In this document: piece after piece, positions 1 to 8,300 of the stretch
Layout: every line of letters starts with the position of its first letter
Position numbering within the stretch: position 1 is the stretch's first letter
Assembly (NCBI GenBank): GCA_964613675.1
Contig: CAZTIH010000097.1
Coordinates: 1 to 9,919, forward strand
From: DAIUCA01 sp964613675
Lineage (GTDB): Bacteria > Pseudomonadota > Gammaproteobacteria > Competibacterales > Competibacteraceae
Direction: 5' to 3'
Length of the DNA stretch: 9,919 nt
Translations under genes and position numbers: made by a program
The notes under the pieces: model-generated
Databases searched by the model: none
What the model was told of the DNA's origin: nothing
What the model saw: only the letters and a program-made list of their open reading frames with translations

Positions 1-2100
1 AACGTCCGTTGTAACTTAAGTAGAGCTTTTCGCGGGCGGACAACAGACATTCTAGAAATAGATAACGGTCATCGGCACGGCGGTCGCGATCCCCTGAACG
101 CGGAAAAACTGCAATTAGATCAAAATCTTTGGGGGGAGCACTTCGCGGAATCACATCGTCGTCCAGCCCCAACAAGCAGAGAATGCGAAAGGGTAAATTG
201 CGTAGCGGAACCATGGCAGCGCAGTNNNNNNNNNNCCGCTCAGAAAACTACTCACCCCCGCCTGTTGCTGAAGACATCGCCGCAAATAGGCTCGTACGCT
301 GTCCAGTGGCACAGGGGGCCCCGTCCATGTGGTCCATGCCTCGAATTGTTGACGCAGAATGTCTGCACTTTCATCTTCTGGATTATCTTGCAGAAACTGT
401 CTCAAAATGTCGGCAAACAGCAGCGCCCATTGATCCAAGGATCTTGGCTGCTTTACTTCCTCCACTAACACTGTCAACTGATTGATAAATAACCAGAATT
501 TTCCCAACAATCTCGCGCCTTCTCCTTCGATGGCGTCAAAGGGAAGGTGACCGTGGAAGAGCTGTTCGCTGTCTTCTGAAGGCTTGGGGAGCGCATAACC
601 GAGAAACAAACGTTGCAATCCATGTTGCCAGGTATGTACAGATTCTCCCACCAAATCAATCTGTTGCCGATGTTGAGCATCAATTCCCCAACGAATACCC
701 GTTGCTCTAATCCACTGTTGCAGCGGGTGAAGATCGGCTTCCTCTAAATCGAAATGGCGATAAACCTCTGGAATGGACAAGAGGGCCATGACTTCATCGG
801 CGGCAAACCGACTGGTCACACGTTCCAGAATCTGATTTAACACCTTGGCGGCGATTCCTTGATCACTCAGAGGACGATCGGCAATCGAAAAAGGCAGTTT
901 TAAGGGGCTACTGTGAAAGACGGCTTGCAGAAAGGGTGCATACGCTTCGATTTTAGGGGTCAGAATAGCGATGTCACTGGCTTTCAGATGGGGATCTTCT
1001 GCAAACCATCGCAATAAATGGTCGTGCAACACTTCTATTTCGCGCAGCGGGCTGTGACAACAATGGATCTGCAAAGACTGATCTTCATCGGAAATAGCCG
1101 TTGTTTTCACGGACGAAACGAGTTCGTGCGGTAACAATTTTGCGTTATCACCTCGGTTCTGCAAATGGAAAATATCTTGTTGCAAATAGTGCAATAGATC
1201 GCTGCCATTGGGGGGCACAAAGTGTTCGTGAATGTCGGCAGAGGTCTCTGCAAGACGATGGTGAAAGGTCTGCGACTGTCTGCCCCACGCCGCTAACAAT
1301 CTATTTCCCGTTTCCAGATAGTCGGTTTCTTCCTGACGCACAATCTGCTTAGCAATGGCCCGTTCACTGCGAATCAGCCCCCAATACGCCATCGTTGGAT
1401 TCAGAACAAACAGATGGACATGAGTACGCTTGGCGACCTGTTGCAATAGTTCAAATTGCATAGGGGGTAAGGACGAAATGGCAAATAAAAAAATGCGTTC
1501 GGGCCAATGAGGCGGCATGATTTCCGTATTCACTAACCAGGTTTGGAATTGGGCACTCAAATTAACCCGATGAGGCAAATGATCTTGATTTAGGCACTGC
1601 CATAATTCCAACTGCCAGCGCTGTGATTCGGGTAAATAATTCGGCCATTTTCCCCGTTCCCATTGGCTAATCCAATCCGGTCGATAAATGAGATATTGAT
1701 CGTAAATATCGGCCAATCGCCAGACCAAATTAAACCGTTCATAATCATCAGCGCGTCGCCAGTAACGCCCTAAATTTTCAAACGACGAATTAAATGTATG
1801 AGTCTGTAAAATATAGAAAATTCGCCACGCGAGCGGATCTCGATCAAAGGCCGAGTGATCCGTTAAAGTGGGACGATAGCAACGCAAAAGTTGCCAAATA
1901 AGAGCTGAGGGCGATAGGAATTCGATTTGGCTACACACCCCTAATTCAGTCGCCAACTTAAGCGTAATCCAACGCGCTAATCCACGATGAGGCAACGCCA
2001 CATATTCTAGAGCTAATGGATGCGCTAATGGGATTTGCAACTGAGTCGCGAAGGGTTCAAATAACCCCTCTAATTGATTGCTATCGTAAACGGTCAACAT
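1..2100 (-). CDS. recC: RecBCD exonuclease V subunit RecC (3' end beyond window, interrupted by assembly gap)
   Basis: This encodes the RecC subunit of the RecBCD helicase-nuclease, which splits the DNA strands and recognises Chi during double-strand-break repair in the cytoplasm. The N-terminus (MLTVYDSNQLEGLF) matches the family start. DQYLIYRPDW (residues 134-143) and RIFLFAISSLPP (202-213) followed by HLFVLNPTMAYWG are typical RecC blocks. About 621 residues are readable before the N run. Beyond it, positions 223-1 read in a different frame as CAAMVPLRNLPFRILCLLG, then LDDDVIPR, RDRRADDRYLFLE and SAREKLYLSYNGR, all RecC-like. The frame change therefore lies at the gap and is not a real frameshift. 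The E. coli protein is about 1,120 residues, so roughly the last third is missing at the left edge. The ATG at 2100 has no strong Shine-Dalgarno. The gene is divergent from the 409-residue gene, unlike the E. coli recC-ptrA-recB-recD order. Confidence 0.96.
226..235. other. Assembly gap (run of ten N) inside recC
   Basis: Ten unknown bases interrupt recC. Reading the minus strand, the gene is in one frame up to SSFLSG and resumes as CAAMVPLR in another. Joining the two in frame needs 3k+2 missing bases (8, 11, 14 and so on). Ten does not satisfy this, so the N count is probably nominal. By comparison with other RecC proteins, about three to five residues are missing, which favours 11 bases. 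Confidence 0.9.
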
Positions 2101-2202
2101 TCACTGTTCTATTGGTTAACTTTGGGCGTGTGCGTTAGATTAAACGATTCGCGTAAACGCTTAAATAAACCCTTCATTTGATTCATATTGAGGCTTAATT
2201 CG
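2101..2202. promoter_or_regulatory. Divergent intergenic region between recC and the 409-residue gene
   Basis: These 102 bases separate divergent genes and must hold the start signals for recC, and probably for the rightward genes too. No strong sigma-70 promoter is visible on either strand. The best rightward pair is TTGGTT (2112-2117) and TAGATT (2136-2141) with an 18-base spacer, which is weak (3/6 and 4/6). GCGTAAACGC (2151-2160) is a short inverted repeat with 4-base arms and could be an operator half or chance. The TGAGG at 2189-2193 serves as Shine-Dalgarno for the rightward ATG. Confidence 0.4.
2109..2186 (-). CDS. Possible 25-codon small ORF just upstream of recC
   Basis: An ATG at 2186 opens a frame encoding MNQMKGLFKRLRESFNLTHT followed by PKVNQ, with a TAG stop at 2111-2109. 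The stop lies eight bases before the recC ATG. The N-terminal half is basic and would form an amphipathic helix (KGLFKRLRESF). No convincing Shine-Dalgarno is seen before either ATG (2186 or 2177). The recC start also lacks a strong one, so translational coupling is conceivable. A chance open frame in a 102-base spacer is the main alternative. I do not recognise the peptide and assign no function. Confidence 0.22.
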   Translation of the reverse strand: MNQMKGLFKRLRESFNLTHTPKVNQ

Positions 2203-3432
2203 ATGGAATATCTGAATCCCAAAATCGCCGATTTAGAGAGTTGCTCGGCGATCGTCGTCATCGAACTCGATCCGTCATCCCCCAACTATCCGACACAACC
2301 GCCCGCGCCCTTATCTAAAGAAGATGCAGGCCCATTAATTGAAGTTCTGGCTGCTGATTTACGCAAACAATTCAATGGTTTAGAAAATGTCTCTTTGACA
2401 GCTGCTGCCGCCCTGTACGATCAAACCGAACTGTTACGACCTGGATTTCCGTTACTACACGCTTTGGACGACATCGCACGAGGAACCTTAGTTGGCCAGG
2501 GATTTTCGCCGCAAATCATCGCGTTAGGAGGTGAGAATTTTCCGATTGCCCCTCTCAATCCTCGGCGAGACCCCGGCGCCGGCCCGCTGTTTTTATTGCC
2601 GTTGAGTTTCTTAGGCCGTCCTCTGGCGATCTCCAGCCTTGCAAATAATTTTGAAAATCAATTACTTAACAATACAACTGCTTCTGAAGAGGTCATTGTT
2701 TTGTTGCAAAAGGCATTTGGTATCACGCCAGTCAATGTCTCTTACGCAACGCTCTTGGATTTATGCGCACTGCTCAAAATTCAGTTGGAAAATCATGGGT
2801 TTGAACCGCTTTGGGAACTGATCGACCAAGCACTATTTCAACGCTGTGGCTACTGTGCTGTCACTTTGCCGACGGGAAATCGGTTTGTTCAGAAAAAGTC
2901 GGTGGTTTACACCCCATTTTTTACGTTCGACGACTTCGCTGAGTTTGGGCCAGGTCAGGCAACCGAATTAGACGAATTACCCCTACAATACACGCAGTGG
3001 AGTCAATTCCAACGCCAATACACGGTATCGCTAATGACTTTCGGGATTACCGTGCAACCCCTAATGGCGAATCCTCAACTGTTTAACGACGATTTAGCGA
3101 CGGCTTTGGAAGCGGGTCGTCACACTGACGAATTAAGCGGCGATTTTTTCATTGAAACCGTATTCGAAAGCCCTAATTCAATCCCCACCCATCGCCATAT
3201 TACCATTCATCAGACGACCCAAATTGGCCCGGTGGCCTACACCCAATTGCAAGCCAATGCAGAGGGTCGAGTGATTGAAGTACAACATTTTTATCCATTG
3301 ACCCCCAATGGACTTTCGGCGATTGTCGGTTACCTCAAACAAAGCACCGTTCCTCATCAAATTGTTACGGCAACTGAATTAGTGATTGATCCCAAAGAAC
3401 GGGCATTACAACCCTTTTTACGGAGTGAATAG
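2203..3432 (+). CDS. Uncharacterised 409-residue cytosolic protein
   Basis: I do not recognise this family. The ATG at 2203 is preferred because TGAGG at 2189-2193 sits nine bases upstream as a Shine-Dalgarno; a TTG at 2188 would add five residues but overlaps that site. The protein has no signal peptide and no clear membrane segment, so it is probably cytosolic. It is rich in proline near the N-terminus (residues 23-37). Later features are LGGENFPIAPLNPRRDPGAGP (about 108-128), a lone CGYC pair (215-218), an aromatic stretch VVYTPFFTFDDFAEFGPG (234-251) and a histidine-containing strand THRHITIHQ (329-337). The single CXXC could bind metal or form a disulfide, but it has no partner pair, so neither is supported. 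It ends four bases before the uup TTG, suggesting co-transcription and possible translational coupling with uup. Base and codon use look like its neighbours, with no sign of recent transfer. Confidence 0.85.
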   Translation: MEYLNPKIADLESCSAIVVIELDPSSPNYPTQPPAPLSKEDAGPLIEVLAADLRKQFNGLENVSLTAAAALYDQTELLRPGFPLLHALDDIARGTLVGQGFSPQIIALGGENFPIAPLNPRRDPGAGPLFLLPLSFLGRPLAISSLANNFENQLLNNTTASEEVIVLLQKAFGITPVNVSYATLLDLCALLKIQLENHGFEPLWELIDQALFQRCGYCAVTLPTGNRFVQKKSVVYTPFFTFDDFAEFGPGQATELDELPLQYTQWSQFQRQYTVSLMTFGITVQPLMANPQLFNDDLATALEAGRHTDELSGDFFIETVFESPNSIPTHRHITIHQTTQIGPVAYTQLQANAEGRVIEVQHFYPLTPNGLSAIVGYLKQSTVPHQIVTATELVIDPKERALQPFLRSE

Positions 3433-3436
3433 AACC

Positions 3437-5320
3437 TTGTTATTACGCGCCCAAAATTTGCAAATAGCATTTGGCCTAAATTCGCTTTTGGATAATGCTA
3501 ATTTCCAAATCGAAAAGGGCGAACGAATTGCCATTATCGGACGTAATGGTGCAGGGAAATCGACCTTTATGAAAATGCTTTTGGGAAAGCTCAAACCCGA
3601 CCACGGTGAGTTATGGTACTCTCCTGGCTTACGAATGGGCTTTCTCGACCAAGAATTACCTAATGAAGGGCAGTTAACCGTTTACGAATGGGTGTCGCAG
3701 GGATTAGAGGAAATTGGTCAATTACTTCAAAAATATCATGCTGCTTCAAAAGCTTATGGCGAACATCCCACTGACTCACACCAGGAAAAGCTCGCCTATT
3801 TACAGCACGAATTAGAAGTGCATAACGGTTGGGATTTTCATATACGCATTGACAATATATTAAGCCGTTTGCAATTACCGCATGAGGCGCAATTGAGCCA
3901 ACTTTCTGGAGGTTGGCAGCGGCGGTGTGCGTTGGCGCGCGCATTAGTCAATGAGCCTGAATTGCTGCTGTTAGACGAACCCACTAATCATCTCGATTTA
4001 GAGGTTATCGAATGGCTTGAAACCCAGCTTTCAAATTGGCGAGGGGCACTGTTATTCGTCACCCACGACCGCGCCCTATTGCAGAAATTAGCCACTCGGA
4101 TTATCGAATTAGATCGAGGACAACTCCACGACTGGCCTGGAGATTATCCGACTTTTCTAAATAAAAAAGCCGAATTTCTTAATGCAGAAGCCCAAGCTCA
4201 GGCGAAATTCGATAAGTTTTTAGCCGAAGAAGAGGTGTGGATTAGACAGGGGATTAAAGCCCGTCGCACCCGCAATGAAGGGCGGGTCAGACGACTGGTC
4301 GAACTCCGCCGCGAACGTCAACAACGCCGTGATTTACAAGGAAAAGCCACCCTCACCGTTACAACCGCCGAGCGCTCTGGCGAACTCGTGGTGGAAACTA
4401 AAAATCTCGGTTATGCCCTTCAGAATGTGCCAATTATCGAGAATTTTTCGACGCGAATTATGCGGGGGGACAAAATCGGCTTAATCGGCCCCAACGGAGT
4501 CGGTAAAACCACGCTACTACGCCTTCTGCTTGGCGATCTGATGCCGCTTACGGGGGAAATTCGTCGGGGAACCAAGCTACAAATTGCCTATTTCGATCAG
4601 AAACGGGCCGCACTGAACCCCACATTAAGCGTCATCGAAAATCTCTCTGAAGGCCGTGATTTCATCGAAGTTGGTGGCCAAAAACGCCATATTATCAGTT
4701 ATTTAGGTGATTTTCTGTTTACTCCACAACGTGCCCGAACGCCAATCAACGTTCTATCGGGGGGAGAGCGCAACCGTCTGCTCATCGCAAAACTCTTTAG
4801 TCAGCCGGCAAATGTGCTGATTCTCGACGAACCCACGAACGATCTCGATATGGAAACGCTTGAATTACTTGAAGAAAAGCTGATTGAGTTTACGGGAACG
4901 CTTTTAGTGGTCAGTCACGATCGCGCTTTTTTGGATGCCACCGTCACGAGTATTCTAGCCTTCGAGGGGAATGGAAAAGTAGGCGAATATGTGGGGGGGT
5001 ACAGCGATTGGTTGCGACAAAAACCGTCAATTGCAGCCGAAAAATTGCCCCCAAAACCCAAATCTGAGGTGGTTCAAGCAACATCTGAAGCTCCCGTAAA
5101 GGGCAAAAACAAGTTGAGTTACAAAGAACAGAAAGAGTTAGAGAATCTGCCGACCAAAATCGAAGCCTTGGAGCAGCGACAACAGCAGATTAGCGAACAG
5201 CTCGCATCTCCAAATCTCTACCGCGATGATCCGACCACGGCAACGGCTTTACAGAAGGAAGCCTCAGAACTCGATCTGACATTACAAGCAGCCTACGCTC
5301 GCTGGGAACAGTTAATGTGA
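3437..5320 (+). CDS. uup: ABC-F ATPase Uup
   Basis: This is a soluble ABC-F protein with two ATPase domains and no membrane segments. In E. coli, Uup binds branched DNA such as Holliday junctions, limits precise transposon excision, and ABC-F relatives act on ribosomes. With TTG at 3437 the protein has 627 residues (E. coli about 635). Domain 1 has Walker A GRNGAGKST (35-43), LSGGW (156-160), Walker B LLLLDEPTNHLD (176-187) and the switch histidine H210. The linker carries EEVWIRQGIKARRTRNEGRV (265-284), a strong Uup match. Domain 2 has GPNGVGKTT (351-359), LSGGE (440-444), LILDEPTNDLD (461-471) and H494. The C-terminal part (about 555-627) is a charged, Gln-rich coiled coil, the DNA-binding region in E. 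coli Uup. The start is chosen because GGAG (3422-3425) lies eleven bases upstream and MLLRAQNLQIAF aligns with the family N-terminus; an upstream TTG at 3386 would overlap the previous gene. Confidence 0.95.
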   Translation: MLLRAQNLQIAFGLNSLLDNANFQIEKGERIAIIGRNGAGKSTFMKMLLGKLKPDHGELWYSPGLRMGFLDQELPNEGQLTVYEWVSQGLEEIGQLLQKYHAASKAYGEHPTDSHQEKLAYLQHELEVHNGWDFHIRIDNILSRLQLPHEAQLSQLSGGWQRRCALARALVNEPELLLLDEPTNHLDLEVIEWLETQLSNWRGALLFVTHDRALLQKLATRIIELDRGQLHDWPGDYPTFLNKKAEFLNAEAQAQAKFDKFLAEEEVWIRQGIKARRTRNEGRVRRLVELRRERQQRRDLQGKATLTVTTAERSGELVVETKNLGYALQNVPIIENFSTRIMRGDKIGLIGPNGVGKTTLLRLLLGDLMPLTGEIRRGTKLQIAYFDQKRAALNPTLSVIENLSEGRDFIEVGGQKRHIISYLGDFLFTPQRARTPINVLSGGERNRLLIAKLFSQPANVLILDEPTNDLDMETLELLEEKLIEFTGTLLVVSHDRAFLDATVTSILAFEGNGKVGEYVGGYSDWLRQKPSIAAEKLPPKPKSEVVQATSEAPVKGKNKLSYKEQKELENLPTKIEALEQRQQQISEQLASPNLYRDDPTTATALQKEASELDLTLQAAYARWEQLM

Positions 5321-5323
5321 TAT

Positions 5324-5364
5324 TGGGCGTTTGAGAAACCCAGAATGACTCATTCAATCGCCCA
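5324..5364 (+). promoter_or_regulatory. Imperfect inverted repeat in the uup-recB spacer
   Basis: TGGGCG (5324-5329) can pair with CGCCCA (5359-5364), and TGAG (5332-5335) inside it with CTCA (5349-5352), giving a two-part stem. Only scattered T residues follow, so it is not a convincing terminator. It sits seven bases before the recB Shine-Dalgarno and could shape recB translation, RNA stability or partial attenuation. It may equally be chance. Confidence 0.25.
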
Positions 5365-5370
5365 TTTATT

Positions 5371-5375
5371 AGGAG
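5371..5375 (+). promoter_or_regulatory. Shine-Dalgarno AGGAG that sets the recB start
   Basis: AGGAG lies seven bases before GTG at 5383, ideal spacing, and decides for GTG over the overlapping out-of-frame TTG at 5381. Confidence 0.8.
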
Positions 5376-5382
5376 CCACTTT

Positions 5383-8300
5383 GTGTCTTCAACCGTTATT
5401 TGTACGCCTGTTAAAGAACTCGACATTGCGCAGTTCCCATTAACGGGTCGCCAATTCGTCGAAGCCAGCGCCGGGACGGGCAAAACCTTTGCCATGGCGC
5501 ATTTTTACCTACGCCTCGTATTGGAAAAATCCCTCGCCGTCGAACAAATCCTCGTCCTATCGTTCACCCGTGCCGCCACCGACGAGCTTAAACAGCGTAT
5601 TCGGGAAATTCTCATCCGCGCCCGCAACCTGCTCAATGGATTCACCCAAGTCACTGAAAAAGATCAACTTATTATCCGCATCTTACAGGCCGTCGATCCC
5701 GAAGATGCAAAACGCCGTCTATTAGCGGCCTTGCTGGGATTTGACGGAGCCGCCATCTTCACCATTCATGGATTTTGCCAACGGCTCTTGCGAGATTGGG
5801 CCTTTGAAACGGGTCAACCTTTGGAGGTGGAGCTGACGGGCGACGAACTCCCCGTGCTGATCGCATTAGCGGAGGATTTTTGGCGCCAACAACTGACGAA
5901 GATCCCCGAAAAATTAGCCCGACGGATTGTCGATCAATACTGGTCACCGGAAAAATTAGCCGACGATTTGAAAACCTATTTAGGCCGCGAATGGGAAGGT
6001 GGCATTAAAAATCCACCGAATTCAGTCGCCATCGAAAAATTGGAACAACAATTCTCAAAATTGAGGGAGACTGCATTTGCACAATTCGACTGTGAAAAAC
6101 TAATTCATTTACTGACTAGCGGTCATTTGGATGCCAAAACTTATAATGCTTCCAAAATTCCGGAAATTTGTGACCGCTGGCAAAGTTATTTTCAACAACT
6201 GTCTGATCATGACTTACTCGACCGTCTGTTAAAATCCGAAGACAAATTCGAGCTGTTTACGGTGAATAAACTGAAGTCCACCACTAGAAAGAACGGTAAG
6301 ACTCCAGAACATCCATTTTTTAACTCGGCAACCGAATTTTTAGCCACTGCAAATCTTCTGAAAGAAGCCCTAGCACAACGAATTAACACACTGATTTATG
6401 AGCTTTTTTTATTCTTAGAGCAGCAACGCTCTCAGCGATTGAGAGAATCTCGACAAGTCTCCTTTAACGAGCTTCCCAATGCCGTCGTTCGGGCGCTTCG
6501 GAACGGTCAACAAGGCCAGCAATGGGCCAAACAGCTCCGTGAACAATTTCCCGCCGCCCTGATCGACGAATTTCAAGATACCGATACCCTTCAATGGGCT
6601 ATCCTCCAGGCCATTTACCCTCAAAAATCTTTTTTAGATCAATCGTTTAGTTCGACATTGATTTGCGTTGGCGACCCCAAACAAGCGATTTACAGTTTTC
6701 GGGGTGCAGACATTTTCACCTATCTGAAAGCCAGTCGCACCGCCCAAATTCACTCGCAAACCCAAAATTTCCGCGCTTCTCCCTCTCTGATTCGCGCCCT
6801 CAACGCCCTGTTTAACTGTTCTGAAACGCCATTTCTCAATCCAGAGATTCGCTTTACCCCCATCGAAGTGGGCCAAAAACCCGATCCGTCTCATCTGTCG
6901 CCCGAAACGCCCGCCCTCGTCGTCTGGCCCGTTCCGAAAGAATCGAATAAAACAGAACACGATAAGCAGATTGCCCAAGGCATCGCTGCATATCTCGTCG
7001 AACAATTCAACGCTGGCGCACAGGGCAAAGCCGCCATCGTCGAAAAGGGTCAGCGACAACCGCTATCTCCAAAACATTTTGCGGTGCTCGTACAGACGCA
7101 CCATCAGGGCAACATCATTTACAACGCATTGATCCAACGCAATATTCCGGTCGTCATGCGCACAAGGGAGAGCGTGTTTGCGACACCCCAAGCACGCGCC
7201 GCCCGACGCCTATTGACCGCCATCCTCGACCATCGCAACGAAAGTGCCGTCGCCGCTGCCCTGCTTGAAGAGCCTTTTTCGTGGTCGCTAGATACCCTAG
7301 ATGCCGCGAGAAACCACGAAACCACTTGGGAAAGAAAAATTCAGCAATTTACTGACTACAGCACATTGTGGCGCGATCAAGGGCCGTTGAGCCTTTGGCG
7401 ACGAGTCGCGCACGATACGGATTTTCAAGCCCACTGTTTACACCGTAGCGATGGCGAACGGAGCTTGACCAACTGGTTACATCTCATGGAGCTGTTGCAG
7501 AAACAATACACTCAACAGCATTTAAGCCCCGCAACTCTATTAGCGTGGTTTATCGGCGTGATTCAACGCCCCCCCAAAGAAGATTCGACAGACGATCTCT
7601 TGCGTTTAGAAAGCGATGCAGAAAGGGTAAAAATCGTTACCATTCATGGGAGTAAGGGGCTTGAATACCCCATCGTGATTTGCCCTTTTTTAGCCCGCGA
7701 GTCTGGTCAGTCTCGATCCCACGGCATTGCTCCGAAGGTGTATCACGACGACCACAACCAAGCGGCGGTGGTCGATTTTCGGGGTGACGCGGCTAATGAC
7801 GAGAAAATGCAACAAGAAGCCCTCGAAGAAGCCCAGCGACTGCTCTACGTAGCGTTGACGCGGGCACAGTACCGCTGCTGTTTGGTGTGGCAGGAACCCG
7901 ATTCGCCTTCCTCGAAAAAATCGGCTCCCAAAAGTAAGAAAGCGGATCTTACCGATTCTGATACAGCCGAAAACGCGCCCCTTGCCTATTCCCCCCTCGC
8001 TCGCTTACTCGGCGGAAATATTAATAATTTCAATGGTTTAGAGATTTGGCAACGACTGGCCGAGCAAACCCAGAACGCGATTTCCCTTTGTCCGTTGCCT
8101 ACCCACAACCGTCGCTGGTCTCCCCCTGCGGATGCGGCCCCGTCAACGCCCCCGCGCCCTTTACCCACCCTTCGTCCGCCTCAACGGGGCTGGCGTTTTG
8201 CCAGTTTTTCGAGTCTCCAAGAACAACGCGGCGTCGAAACGCATACCGCCGTCATCGACGATTGGGGGAAAACGGTGGTGCAAACCCTTGATTTACATGG

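Noticed and set aside
215..240. Real frameshift or pseudogene in recC
   Set aside because: The frame changes exactly at the run of N, and both sides remain well conserved RecC sequence. An assembly gap of misjudged length explains it.
129..485. Plus-strand open frame of 118 codons crossing the N run
   Set aside because: It is antisense to recC, contains unknown residues, and its product has no recognisable features. RecC on the other strand explains the region.
3386..3436. Upstream TTG start for uup
   Set aside because: It lies inside the preceding gene in another frame, adds 17 residues unlike any Uup N-terminus, and TTG 3437 has its own GGAG site.
3660..3944. Minus-strand open frame of 94 codons inside uup
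   Set aside because: It is antisense to the first ABC domain of Uup, including the signature motif region, and its product has no independent features.
6634..7059. Minus-strand open frame of 141 codons inside recB
   Set aside because: It is fully antisense to conserved RecB motifs III and IV. It looks like a codon-bias shadow with no ribosome site.
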